Shown one piece after another: positions 6,917 to 13,987 of a stretch of 27,851 nt of DNA (the first letter of the stretch is position 1; each line of letters begins with the position of its first letter). Source of the DNA: Eikenella sp963515595. GTDB taxonomy: Bacteria > Pseudomonadota > Gammaproteobacteria > Burkholderiales > Neisseriaceae. The notes below the pieces were generated by a model that was not told the origin of the DNA, made no database searches, and worked only from the letters and a program-made list of their open reading frames with translations. The stretch covers positions 1-27,851 of the forward strand of contig CAUPYH010000019.1 in the NCBI GenBank assembly GCA_963515595.1, read 5' to 3'. Made by a program: the position numbers and the translations under genes.

Positions 6917-6941
6917 CGCCGGCAGTCTTGCCAAGCCGGCG
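6917..6941 (+). promoter_or_regulatory. Hairpin in the sspA 5' leader
   Basis: CGCCGGC (6917-6923) and GCCGGCG (6935-6941) form a perfect 7-bp GC stem with an 11-base loop. No T-run follows, so it is not a classical terminator. It lies between the -10 box and the AGGGAG ribosome-binding site (6951-6956), where it could stabilise the mRNA or affect translation. Confidence 0.4.
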
Positions 6942-6965
6942 ACACCGTTTAGGGAGAATACAGTT

Positions 6966-7571
6966 ATGATGGTTTTATACTCAGGCATTACCTGCCCCTT
7001 CAGCCACCGCTGCCGCTTCGTGCTATACGAAAAAGGCATGGATTTCGAAATCAAAGACGTAGATATCTTCAACAAACCCGAAGATCTCTCCGTGATGAAC
7101 CCCTACAACCAAGTGCCCGTATTGGTTGAGCGCGATCTCATTTTGTTTGAGTCCAACATCATCAACGAATACATCGACGAACGCTTCCCCCACCCGCAGC
7201 TCATGCCCGGCGACCCCGTGATGCGCGGCCGCGGCCGCCTGGTTTTGTTCCGGATGGAAAAAGAGCTGTTCAGCCACGTGCAAAAACTTGAAAGCCCCGA
7301 CACCTCAGCCAAAGAGCAGGCCAAAGCGCGCGAAGCCATCAGCCAAGGCCTCACCCTGCTCGCTCCCGCCTTCTCCAAAAACAAATACGTGCTGGGCGAC
7401 GACTTCTCCATGATCGACGTGGCCATCGCCCCCCTGCTGTGGCGGCTCGACCACTACGGCATCAAACTGGGCAAATCCGCCGCGCCTATCCTGAAATACG
7501 CCGAGCGCATTTTCCAACGCGAGTCCTTTATCGCCGCGCTCACCGCCGCCGAAAAAGCCATGCGCCGCTAA
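6966..7571 (+). CDS. sspA: Stringent starvation protein A (GST-fold regulator)
   Basis: Glutathione-S-transferase-fold protein that binds RNA polymerase and alters stress and late gene expression. In Neisseria the homologue is RegF, linked to pilin gene expression. The 201 residues contain the thioredoxin-like N-terminal domain (MVLYSGITCPFSHRCRFVLYEKG), the NPYNQVPVLVERDL loop with the cis-proline, ESNIINEYIDERFPHP, and the helical C-terminal domain with GDDFSMIDVAIAPLLWRLD. The PHP motif in ERFPHPQLMPGDP is a conserved surface element of the family. Two adjacent ATGs occur at 6966 and 6969; I use the first, as neisserial homologues begin with two methionines. sspB follows 165 bases downstream on the same strand. 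Confidence 0.95.
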   Translation: MMVLYSGITCPFSHRCRFVLYEKGMDFEIKDVDIFNKPEDLSVMNPYNQVPVLVERDLILFESNIINEYIDERFPHPQLMPGDPVMRGRGRLVLFRMEKELFSHVQKLESPDTSAKEQAKAREAISQGLTLLAPAFSKNKYVLGDDFSMIDVAIAPLLWRLDHYGIKLGKSAAPILKYAERIFQRESFIAALTAAEKAMRR

Positions 7572-7595
7572 GCATATAGGCCGTTTGTTTGGAAA

Positions 7596-7626
7596 CCGCT
7601 TCCGCGTTGTCTAAACAAGCGGCTTT
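7596..7626 (+). terminator. Possible terminator of sspA
   Basis: CCGCTT (7596-7601) pairs with AAGCGG (7617-7622), followed by CTTTT. It is a modest 6-bp stem with a 15-base loop, 25 bases after the sspA stop. Expression of sspB could therefore need partial readthrough or its own promoter. Confidence 0.4.
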
Positions 7627-7735
7627 TAGCTGAAATCATGATTTTTCATTCCAGGCGGCTATCCAACGCCGTAGGAAGTGAAGTATTTTAGCGATATGCT
7701 TTCAGGTAGCCTTTCGCCACACAGGAATCTTGCCC

Positions 7736-8140
7736 ATGAATCCCACCCTCAAACCCTACCTCATCCGCGCCTTGCACGAATGGTGCAGCGACCAAGGCCA
7801 CACGCCCTATATCCAAGTATGGGTAAACGAACATACCCGCGTACCCGTGCAGTTTGTGAAAGACAACCAAATCATCCTCAATATCGGCGCCACCGCCTGC
7901 GCCGGCCTGAACATCGATAACGACTGGGTCAGCTTCACCGCCCGTTTCGGCGGCGTGGCGCACGAGATTTGGATTCCGGTCGGCCACATCGGCGCCATCT
8001 ATGCCCGCGAAACCGGCGAAGGCATGAACTTCGACATCACACCCTACGAACCCGGCACCCCGCCCAAATCCGAAGCGAGCAACAGCGGCAAAGACAGCAA
8101 ACCCGCCGGCAAACACAAAGGCCTGAAGCTGGTGAAATAA
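7736..8140 (+). CDS. sspB: ClpXP specificity-enhancing factor SspB
   Basis: Adaptor that captures ssrA-tagged proteins and delivers them to the ClpXP protease (RegG in Neisseria). The ATG at 7736 follows AGGAA with 8-base spacing and gives 134 aa. The N-terminal substrate-binding fold runs from LKPYLIRALHEWCSDQGHTPYI through NIGATACAGLNID to IPVGHIGAIYARETGEGM. A flexible polar linker rich in Ser, Lys and Gly follows, and the last residues GLKLVK match the ClpX-docking XB tail (compare LRVVK in E. coli). All functional parts are present. SmpB, encoded at 17115-17558, acts upstream in the same tagging pathway. A DUS lies in the leader (7701-7712). Confidence 0.95.
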   Translation: MNPTLKPYLIRALHEWCSDQGHTPYIQVWVNEHTRVPVQFVKDNQIILNIGATACAGLNIDNDWVSFTARFGGVAHEIWIPVGHIGAIYARETGEGMNFDITPYEPGTPPKSEASNSGKDSKPAGKHKGLKLVK

Positions 8141-8160
8141 CCTCCTTCACGGTAAAACAA

Positions 8161-8200
8161 AGGCTACCTGAAAAGCAGTTTGCATGCTTTCAGGTAGCCT
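8161..8200. terminator. Bidirectional inverted DUS terminator between sspB and rbgA
   Basis: AGGCTACCTGAA (8161-8172) and TTCAGGTAGCCT (8189-8200), flanked by AAA and TTT, form a hairpin between two convergent genes, so one structure can terminate both transcripts. Confidence 0.8.
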
Positions 8201-8214
8201 TTGGCATATATCGC

Positions 8215-9144
8215 CTATTTACCCTTATGCCGTTCAGCCTGCCGCTCGGCACGTTTGGTTTGCAGGCGGGCTTCTTCTTCTCGGGCGGCAGCAAGCCAGG
8301 CTTTCCATTGCTCGGGGGTTTCGAGGGTGATGCGGCCGATTTGGCCGTCGCGGAAATCGGTGAGGGTGTTTTCGGCGGCTTTTTGGTAGTTGATGCGGCC
8401 ACCTCCAAGCAGGGCGCCGCGCCGGCGGCCGATCCATTCGAGCCAGTCGGTGTCTTGCCAGCTTTGGCTCTCTTCCGGGTCGGCTTGGTAACGCGCTTGC
8501 AGCTGGGGCAGGTAGTGCTGGCGCAGGTAGTTGAGCAGCTCGAGGGCGACGGTTTCTTCGTCCAGCGCATTGCGGCCTACAGCGCCGCTGGCGGCAAGGT
8601 TGTAGCCGCTTTGCGGAACGATGATTTTTGGCCACAGCATGCCGGGGGTATCGTAGAGCCAGAAGTCGTCGGCAAGCAGCAGGCGCTGTTCGGTTTTGGT
8701 GATGCCGGGTTCGTTGCCGGTTTTGGCGGATTTTTTGCCGATCATGCCGTTAATCAGAGTGGACTTGCCCACGTTTGGGATGCCGCAGATGAGCACGCGC
8801 AGGGGGCGGTCGATGCCTTGCCGATGCGGAACCAGCGCGCGGCAGGCGGTGGTGATTTTTTGGGCAGCCTGGCGTTCGGATGCATCAAGGGCTAGGGCGC
8901 TGGTGTTGGGTCTGTTTTGCAGTTCGGCCAGCCACACGCGGGTGAGTTCGGGGGCGGCAAGGTCTTGTTTGTTGAGCAGATAGAGTTTGGGCTTGCCGCG
9001 CGAGAGCTGGGCCAGCAGGGGGTTTTGGCTGGAGGCGGGCAGGCGGGCATCCAGCATTTCGATGACCATATCGGTGCTTTTGAGCCGCTCGATGAGGGCT
9101 TTTTTGGTTTTGTGCATATGGCCGGGAAACCATTGGATGCTCAT
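8215..9144 (-). CDS. rbgA: Ribosome biogenesis GTPase (YlqF/RbgA family)
   Basis: Circularly permuted GTPase involved in late maturation of the large ribosomal subunit. The permuted motif order is visible: G4 NKQD at residues 58-61 precedes G1 GIPNVGKS at 121-128, then GITKT near 147-151 and G3 DTPGM at 165-169. The N-terminus IQWFPGHMHKTKKAL is the family signature. The C-terminal helical domain is complete and ends in a highly charged tail (EEEARLQTKRAERQAERHKGK). Length (309 aa) is normal. The gene is separated from rapZ, the next gene upstream on the same strand, by about 320 bases holding DUS hairpins and a tandem repeat, so it is probably transcribed on its own. Confidence 0.92.
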   Translation of the reverse strand: MSIQWFPGHMHKTKKALIERLKSTDMVIEMLDARLPASSQNPLLAQLSRGKPKLYLLNKQDLAAPELTRVWLAELQNRPNTSALALDASERQAAQKITTACRALVPHRQGIDRPLRVLICGIPNVGKSTLINGMIGKKSAKTGNEPGITKTEQRLLLADDFWLYDTPGMLWPKIIVPQSGYNLAASGAVGRNALDEETVALELLNYLRQHYLPQLQARYQADPEESQSWQDTDWLEWIGRRRGALLGGGRINYQKAAENTLTDFRDGQIGRITLETPEQWKAWLAAAREEEARLQTKRAERQAERHKGK

Positions 9145-9164
9145 GATGTTTTCTTTCTATTGGT

Positions 9165-9199
9165 TTCAGGTAGCCTTTGGCAGGGAAAGGCTACCTGAA
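9165..9199. repeat. Inverted DUS pair upstream of rbgA
   Basis: TTCAGGTAGCCT (9165-9176) and AGGCTACCTGAA (9188-9199) with an 11-base loop lie 20 bases from the rbgA start codon. In the rbgA direction this would be a leader hairpin or the end of readthrough from rapZ. Confidence 0.65.
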
Positions 9200-9234
9200 A
9201 ATGTTGGGGATACGGGTTGGCAGTTGAAACTGAT

Positions 9235-9390
9235 CTTTTTAGTGCTGCAGAAACTTGTCTTCCTTTGGAAGTCTCGGTTCGATCCGCAGAAACTCGTCCT
9301 CCTGCGGAAGCCCGTTTTAGCTTCGCAGAAACTCGCCTTCATTCAGAAGTCCGTTTTAGCTTCGCAGAAACTCGTCCTCCTTCGGAGACC
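9235..9390 (+). repeat. Four tandem copies of a 39-bp repeat
   Basis: Copies run 9235-9273, 9274-9312, 9313-9351 and 9352-9390. The anchor GCAGAAACT recurs at 9247, 9286, 9325 and 9364, exactly 39 bases apart. Copies 3 and 4 share their first 23 bases (CGTTTTAGCTTCGCAGAA...), while copies 1 and 2 are more diverged. Because 39 is a multiple of 3 and the unit lacks stops, two plus-strand frames stay open, but no start or family supports coding. The rest of the 9145-9464 gap holds only DUS hairpins. Single related copies occur at 952-972 and 20560-20587. Confidence 0.85.
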
Positions 9391-9395
9391 TCGTT

Positions 9396-9429
9396 TTCAG
9401 GTAGCCTGTTGGTGTTGGGGCTACCTGAA
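9396..9429. terminator. Inverted DUS pair after rapZ
   Basis: TTCAGGTAGCCT (9396-9407) pairs with the one-mismatch GGGCTACCTGAA (9418-9429). It sits about 35 bases beyond the rapZ stop in the direction of transcription and directly abuts the last copy of the tandem repeat. Confidence 0.65.
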
Positions 9430-9464
9430 ACTCAAACTTCAACCAAAGCAAATATGCTTGGCAC

Positions 9465-10322
9465 TCACGCGCGGTGGGCGGTGGTGGAGGGAAGCTGGCG
9501 GTGGCGCACCCACACGGGGTAGTCACGCAGGCGTTCGGCCACGGCTTCGGACACGAATACGGAGCGGTGCTGGCCGCCGGTGCAGCCGATGCCGACCACG
9601 AGCATGTGCACGCGGGTTTGGCGGGCATATTCGGGCAACCAGCGGTTTAGGTAGCCGCTGATGTCGGCCACCATCTGCTGCACGACTTTGAATTGGGCGA
9701 AATAGGCGCGCACGGCTTCGTCGCGGCCGGTGAGTTCGCGCAGGTTTTCATCGTAATACGGGTTGGGCAAGGCACGGGTGTCGAAGAGGAAATCCAAATC
9801 CAGCGGCGCGCCGTATTTAAAGCCGAATGATTCGATCACCACCTGCAAACCGCCGTGGCTGAGAGCGAGCCACTCTTGGATACGGAATTTTAAATCGCCG
9901 ATGCTGTCGTGGGAGTTGTTGATGCAAAAGGCGAAGCTCTGCCACGGTTGGAGCATTTGCCGCTCGGCGGCGATGCTTTCGGCCAGGGTAAGGGTGGTGG
10001 CAGCGAGAGGATGGCGGCGGCCGTGGCGGTCGAGCCGGCGGATAAGGGTAGCGGTGTCGGCATCGAGAAACAGCAAGCGCAGGGGGTGGCCTTGGCGGCG
10101 GATGGCACGCAGGCAGTTTTGGATGGTGTCTTGGGGATAAGGCAGGCGGATATCTAGGCTGATGGCCAGCTTACTGATTTTACTGGCAGCAGATTGAGCC
10201 ACCAATTGTGGCAGGAGCGCGGGCGGAATATTGTCCACGCAAGTGAAGCCCATATCACCGAGCAGTTTTAAGGCAACTGTTTTTCCCGAGCCGGTCAGCC
10301 CGCTAATCAGCACTATCCTCAT
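9465..10322 (-). CDS. rapZ: RNase adapter protein RapZ (P-loop nucleotide-binding)
   Basis: RNA-binding adaptor that in E. coli guides RNase E to the GlmZ small RNA and so controls glucosamine-6-phosphate synthase. Its sRNA partner in Neisseriaceae is not evident. The 285 residues show the Walker A GLTGSGKT (8-15), GFTCVDNIPPALLP, the SFGFKYGAPLDLDFLFDTRALPNPYY block of the central domain, and the C-terminal GCTGGQHRSVFVSEA signature. The start codon (10320-10322) overlaps the end of hprK by 20 bases, which implies translational coupling. The family is typically linked to ptsN, as here, while rpoN and npr from the E. coli cluster are absent. A DUS hairpin marks its end. Confidence 0.94.
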   Translation of the reverse strand: MRIVLISGLTGSGKTVALKLLGDMGFTCVDNIPPALLPQLVAQSAASKISKLAISLDIRLPYPQDTIQNCLRAIRRQGHPLRLLFLDADTATLIRRLDRHGRRHPLAATTLTLAESIAAERQMLQPWQSFAFCINNSHDSIGDLKFRIQEWLALSHGGLQVVIESFGFKYGAPLDLDFLFDTRALPNPYYDENLRELTGRDEAVRAYFAQFKVVQQMVADISGYLNRWLPEYARQTRVHMLVVGIGCTGGQHRSVFVSEAVAERLRDYPVWVRHRQLPSTTAHRA

Positions 10323-11265
10323 GGCTGCGTTCGTCTTCCCTCAGCATGGCGGTATGGCGTTCTAAAAATTCTTTGGTACTGTCTTTGCCACGCGCCTGCA
10401 GAATATAGTTGCGCACCGCTGCTTCCACCAGCACGGCGAGGTTGCGGCCGACGGCCACCGGCAGCGTAACCGAGCGTACGGCCACGTTGAGGATGGTTTC
10501 GGTTTCGCTCTGGATGGAAAGGCGGTCGAGCGTTTTCATGTAGTTGTCGTCGGCCAGCGTTAGGTTGATGATGAGCTTGAGCTGCTTGGAGGGCAGCACG
10601 GCTGTTTCGCCGAAAATGGTGCGGATATTGAGCACGCCCAGGCCGCGTACTTCGAGAAAATCACGCAATACGGCCGGGCAGCGCCCTTCCAACGTTTCCG
10701 GGCCGGTGCGGTAGAGTTCCACCGCGTCGTCGGCCACCAAGCCGTGCCCGCGCGAAATCAGCTCCAAGGCCAGCTCGCTCTTGCCCAAACCGGACGCGCC
10801 CATCAGCAGTACGCCGATTTCAAACACGTCCAAAAACACGCCGTGTTTCACGGTGGAGGCGGCCAGCACGCGCTGCAGGTAAATCCGCAGCACGTCCATC
10901 AAAAACGGGCTTTCGGTTTTGGACGTGAGCAGCGGCACGTTATGGGTGTGGCAATAATCGCGCAGCATGAAAGGCACGGGCAGATCGTTGGCCACAATCA
11001 CCAGGGCGATGCTCAAATCGAAGAGTTCGTCCAGGCTCGCCTTCACTTCCCCGGCGGCCATCTTATCCAAATAAGCCACTTCGGCCACGCCCAACACCTG
11101 TACTTGGTTGGGGTGGATAAAATTCAAATGCCCCACCAGCGCCAACACAGGTTTGTCGGCATCCACGCTGATGCGGTTGTCTGCGCCCGCCGTGCCGGCC
11201 GACCAAGCCAAACTCAGCTTGGCCTGGTTGTCTTGATAGAGCTTGCGCACGGAGATGCTGGGCAT
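10303..11265 (-). CDS. hprK: HPr kinase/phosphorylase
   Basis: Bifunctional enzyme that phosphorylates and dephosphorylates a serine of the phosphocarrier HPr. In many Proteobacteria it belongs to an incomplete PTS with a regulatory rather than sugar-transport role. The 320 residues contain the N-terminal domain and the catalytic domain with His141 (VKHG), the P-loop GASGLGKS (156-163), the VADDAVEL segment (Asp179, Asp180) and the family signature LEVRGLGVLNIRTIFG (204-219). The gene lies 14 bases after ptsN and overlaps rapZ by 20 bases, so the three form one transcription unit. HPr and enzyme I genes are not in the window. Confidence 0.95.
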   Translation of the reverse strand: MPSISVRKLYQDNQAKLSLAWSAGTAGADNRISVDADKPVLALVGHLNFIHPNQVQVLGVAEVAYLDKMAAGEVKASLDELFDLSIALVIVANDLPVPFMLRDYCHTHNVPLLTSKTESPFLMDVLRIYLQRVLAASTVKHGVFLDVFEIGVLLMGASGLGKSELALELISRGHGLVADDAVELYRTGPETLEGRCPAVLRDFLEVRGLGVLNIRTIFGETAVLPSKQLKLIINLTLADDNYMKTLDRLSIQSETETILNVAVRSVTLPVAVGRNLAVLVEAAVRNYILQARGKDSTKEFLERHTAMLREDERSHEDSAD

Positions 11266-11279
11266 AGGCGTCCTGTTGG

Positions 11280-11726
11280 TTATGCGGTGAGGATGCGGTG
11301 GGCGGCTTCGGCGCTTTCGGCAGCCAAAAGCTGCTCGCGCACGGCTTTATCCGAAAGCTTGATGGCCAAGGCAGACAACACTTCCAAATGCTCGCTGGAA
11401 GCGTTTTCCGGCACCAGCAGCACAAACACCAGCGATACCGGCTCGCCATCGGGCGCATCGAAATCCACAGCTTCTTTCAGGCGGATAAACGCACCGGTGG
11501 CCGCTTGCACTTCGGCATGCCGGCCATGCGGGATGGCCACGCCGTGCCCCAGCGCGGTGGTGCCGAGCTTTTCGCGCGCAAACAAGCATTCAAACACAGC
11601 GGCGCGGCTCAGGCCGGATTCGCTTTCTAACAGCAGGCCGGCTTCTTCAAACAGGCGTTTTTTGCTGCTCACTTCCAAATCCAGCACAATATGCGATACG
11701 GGCAGGATATTGCCGATCAGGCTCAT
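11280..11726 (-). CDS. ptsN: PTS IIA-like nitrogen regulatory protein PtsN
   Basis: EIIA(Ntr) domain protein, the terminal phosphoacceptor of the regulatory PTS. The 148 residues carry the phosphorylation site His67 in HGVAIPHGRH and the EIIA core EAVDFDAPDGEPVSLVFVLLVPENAS...HLEVLSALA. The ATG at 11726 is chosen because AAGAGAAG lies just upstream at good spacing, the protein then begins MSLIGNILP like its relatives, and the predicted transcription start is near 11757. In-frame extensions reaching 11792 would run through the promoter. It heads the ptsN-hprK-rapZ unit. Confidence 0.93.
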   Translation of the reverse strand: MSLIGNILPVSHIVLDLEVSSKKRLFEEAGLLLESESGLSRAAVFECLFAREKLGTTALGHGVAIPHGRHAEVQAATGAFIRLKEAVDFDAPDGEPVSLVFVLLVPENASSEHLEVLSALAIKLSDKAVREQLLAAESAEAAHRILTA

Positions 11727-11763
11727 GGTTACTTCTCTTGCGTAAAAATTCATTAAGGATAGG

Positions 11764-11792
11764 ATTGTACCTGTGCCGCCGCCGAAGGGCAA
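11764..11792 (-). promoter_or_regulatory. Sigma70-type promoter of ptsN-hprK-rapZ
   Basis: On the minus strand, TTGCCC (11792-11787) and TACAAT (11769-11764) are separated by exactly 17 bases. Start of transcription is expected near 11757, about 30 bases before the ptsN ATG. This is the only promoter in the window with both boxes recognisable at ideal spacing. Confidence 0.65.
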
Positions 11793-11799
11793 TTTTGTG

Positions 11800-11826
11800 C
11801 CCGGCGGCCGGGTTTTCAGGTAGCCT
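11800..11826. repeat. GC hairpin and single DUS between ubiA and ptsN
   Basis: CCCGG and CCGGG (11800-11812) form a short stem with a 3-base loop, followed on the plus strand by TTTT, which runs into an exact DUS (11815-11826). The ubiA stop is only a few bases away. The T-run is on the wrong strand to terminate ubiA, so the role is unclear. Confidence 0.4.
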
Positions 11827-11828
11827 AA

Positions 11829-12716
11829 TCAGCCGCCGCTGTAATGCGCCAGCAAACCGAGCCATAAAGCCCAGCCGATGCGGTTGTTGGATAAGAACAC
11901 TTTAAAGCAGGCTTCCCGGTTGCGGCTGCGGATGGCACGGTATTGGCCGCATTGGTGCCACACCGCGTACACCAGCGCGAGCCAATACGGCCAGCGGGCA
12001 TGAATAACGCAGCCGGCAGCGGCTATCAGCAGCACAAACAGTGCATGGCACAACATGGCGGCTTCAGCATCACGGCGGCCGAAAGTGATGGCCGAGGTTT
12101 GAATGCCGATTTTCAGGTCGTCTTCCTTATCGGCCATGGCGTAGATGGTGTCGTAGGCCAGCGTCCAGCAGGCGTTGGCGGCAAACAGCAGCCAGGCCAG
12201 CGGCGGCACATGGTTTTGCACGGCGGCAAAGGCCATCGGGATACCGAAGGAAAAAGCCAGCCCCAAATACAGCTGCGGCAACGGGAAAAAGCGTTTGGTG
12301 AAGGGATAGCTCAAGGCCAGAAACAGCGCGGGCAAGCTCATCAGCCAGGTTAACCCGTTTAGCGGCAGCAGACACAGGCAGGCAGCGGCACACAAAACCA
12401 ACAACAAAAGCATCGCTTCACGCGTGCTCACTTTGCCGATGGCAAACGGGCGGCTTTTGGTGCGCGCCACCGCACCGTCGAAATTACGGTCGGCAAAATC
12501 ATTAATCACACAGCCGGCACTGCGCATCAGAAAAGTGCCGAGCACGAAGACAAACAAGATGCCGAAATCGGGCAGCCCGCCGGCAGCCATCCACAGCGCC
12601 CACAGGGTGGGCCACAGCAAAAGCAGCGTGCCAATGGGCTTGTCGGCGCGCATCAGTTGCAGATACACGGCCAGACGCTCGGCTTGCTTCGGGGGGAGGA
12701 AAGAAAGAAAAGGCAC
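11829..12716 (-). CDS. ubiA: 4-hydroxybenzoate octaprenyltransferase
   Basis: Integral-membrane prenyltransferase that attaches the polyprenyl chain to 4-hydroxybenzoate in ubiquinone synthesis. The 295 residues span the membrane about eight to nine times and carry both Asp-rich motifs, NDFADRNFD near residue 72 and YDTIYAMADKEDD near 188, which bind the Mg-diphosphate of the prenyl donor. The conserved entry MRADKPIGTLLLLWPTLWAL is present. The longest frame uses GTG at 12716. A start inside the next 20 codons is possible, but starting at MRADKPIG would remove the N-terminal segment usual in the family. ubiC, which makes its substrate, lies upstream on the same strand, 190 bases away. Confidence 0.93.
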   Translation of the reverse strand: MPFLSFLPPKQAERLAVYLQLMRADKPIGTLLLLWPTLWALWMAAGGLPDFGILFVFVLGTFLMRSAGCVINDFADRNFDGAVARTKSRPFAIGKVSTREAMLLLLVLCAAACLCLLPLNGLTWLMSLPALFLALSYPFTKRFFPLPQLYLGLAFSFGIPMAFAAVQNHVPPLAWLLFAANACWTLAYDTIYAMADKEDDLKIGIQTSAITFGRRDAEAAMLCHALFVLLIAAAGCVIHARWPYWLALVYAVWHQCGQYRAIRSRNREACFKVFLSNNRIGWALWLGLLAHYSGG

Positions 12717-12736
12717 GGGAGTTCTCGGAGTGTGGT

Positions 12737-12880
12737 TTCAGGTAGCCTTGAGGCTGCAGCAAAGGCTACCTGAAAAAGAGTGTTGCACAATAAAACAGCC
12801 GGGTGGAAGCTGATAGTTTAGGCTACCTGAAAATTATCGCTTTCAGGTAGCCTGCATGTGGTGGCAAGAGGCTACCTGAA
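12737..12880. repeat. Cluster of five DUS between ubiC and ubiA
   Basis: Exact 12-mers lie at 12737-12748 (reverse), 12763-12774 (forward), 12820-12831 (forward), 12842-12853 (reverse) and 12869-12880 (forward). They can fold as two or three alternative hairpins. The cluster fills nearly the entire space between ubiC and ubiA and would probably interrupt transcription from ubiC into ubiA. Confidence 0.85.
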
Positions 12881-12905
12881 ACACTGTCTGCTGCAAAATA
12901 CCGCC

Positions 12906-13415
12906 CTATTCCTCCAAAAACCGCGCCAACTCGGGCATAAACCCTTCGGTCAGCACCATCTTTTCGCCGTTCAAATCGAATACCGAACGGCGCAGGCAAA
13001 CGGCTCGGGCGGCTTGTTCTTGTTGCGCGGGCGGCACGGCGGCGAAGGCGAGCGGGCTGCGTTCTGCGGCCAAGCGGCCATCAAACAGGCGTTTGCCCAA
13101 AGGCTGCGTGCCGCAAGCTAGGATGCTTGGCCATACCCCCGCTAGAGGGCACACGCTGCGCGCCCACACCACCGGTGTATCATCCAGCAGCAGCCACACC
13201 TGGCGCACATGAAACGCATTGCCGGCCAGCTCTTCGCTCGGCCACAGTTGCGCCATTTCGCCCTGAAAGGCTACCTGAACGCGGAAATCCGCGCCGGTGG
13301 CCTGTAAGGCCAAGGTGAGCGAGGTTGCCTGTATCAGGCGGCACAGGGCGGCGGGAACGGCGGGCGGTTCGGGCTGCCAAATCAGCGGCGGCAGGGTGTG
13401 TGGAAAAGCTGTCAT
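12906..13415 (-). CDS. ubiC: Chorismate pyruvate-lyase
   Basis: Converts chorismate to 4-hydroxybenzoate and pyruvate, the first committed step of ubiquinone synthesis. The 169 residues are of family length. Arg71 (HVRQVWLLLDD) and Glu157 (VLTEGFMPEL) correspond to the active-site Arg76 and Glu155 of the E. coli enzyme; LGKRLF and RRSVF are further family blocks. An exact uptake sequence (13268-13279) lies within the gene and encodes VQVAF in a solvent-type strand. The gene is followed by ubiA on the same strand, consistent with a shared pathway, but five uptake sequences lie in between. The divergent sixA starts 93 bases upstream, with a DUS in the shared spacer (13442-13453). Confidence 0.88.
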   Translation of the reverse strand: MTAFPHTLPPLIWQPEPPAVPAALCRLIQATSLTLALQATGADFRVQVAFQGEMAQLWPSEELAGNAFHVRQVWLLLDDTPVVWARSVCPLAGVWPSILACGTQPLGKRLFDGRLAAERSPLAFAAVPPAQQEQAARAVCLRRSVFDLNGEKMVLTEGFMPELARFLEE

Positions 13416-13507
13416 TTGTTTGTGTTATGGAAACCATGTTTTTCAGGTAGCCTCTGCGGCTGCCAGGCATTAAGATGCGAATTGTATCAGAGAATAAGGA
13501 AGGCAAG

Positions 13508-13984
13508 ATGAACCTGATTTTATGGCGGCACGCCGAAGCTGAAGATGGTACACCCGATTTGGAACGAGGCCTCACCGACAAAGGCCGGCGGCAGGCTGAT
13601 GCGGCTGTCCGGTGGCTGCGGTCGTATCTGAACGGCCAAGTGGAGGTGTGGGCTTCGCAGGCGCTGCGCAGCCGACAAACTGCCGAAGCGCTCGGCCTGC
13701 CCTATGCCGTGAAACCCGAGCTTAATCCGATTAACCATGTGGAAGAGCTGCCCGCGCTGATTGCCGCGCATAAAGGGTCGGATTATTTGATACTGGTGGG
13801 GCACCAGCCCTGGCTGGGGCAGCTGTGCAGCTATCTGCTCAACGGCGGCTGGCTGGCCGGACAATATTGGTCGGTGAAAAAATCCGGCATTTGGTGGTTT
13901 GGCGTGAAGGTTGATGAAGGCGGCAGGCTCTGTGCCAAACTGAAAGCCGCCATGACCCCGCAGCTGCTATTGCCGGAAAATTAA
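13508..13984 (+). CDS. sixA: Phosphohistidine phosphatase SixA
   Basis: Small histidine-phosphatase-superfamily enzyme that removes phosphate from phosphohistidine. In E. coli it acts on NPr of the nitrogen PTS, which fits the ptsN cluster 2 kb away, although the two are separately transcribed. The RHG-type motif is WRHAE with His8 as the nucleophile; ASQALRSRQTAE and LVGHQPWLGQL supply the second catalytic His and the phosphate pocket. I chose the ATG at 13508 because it has an AAGGAAGG ribosome-binding site and starts directly with the catalytic strand; the frame is open 11 codons further upstream. A decayed gene follows after 3 bases. Confidence 0.9.
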   Translation: MNLILWRHAEAEDGTPDLERGLTDKGRRQADAAVRWLRSYLNGQVEVWASQALRSRQTAEALGLPYAVKPELNPINHVEELPALIAAHKGSDYLILVGHQPWLGQLCSYLLNGGWLAGQYWSVKKSGIWWFGVKVDEGGRLCAKLKAAMTPQLLLPEN

Positions 13985-13987
13985 AAG

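Noticed and set aside
9235..9390. CRISPR-like array
   Set aside because: The 39-bp units are head-to-tail with no unique spacers between them, and no cas genes are present.
9640..9660. Uptake-sequence-derived GYLNRW peptide in rapZ
   Set aside because: A YxxxWLP-type segment is part of the normal RapZ family, and the DNA differs from the DUS at more than one position.
8987..9661. A 224-codon plus-strand open frame across the tandem repeat
   Set aside because: It overlaps the starts of rbgA and the end of rapZ on the opposite strand, crosses several uptake sequences, has no family resemblance, and is open mainly because the repeat lacks stops.
10744..11745. A 333-codon plus-strand frame opposite hprK and ptsN
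   Set aside because: It spans two well-supported minus-strand genes and the sequence is antisense-type composition.
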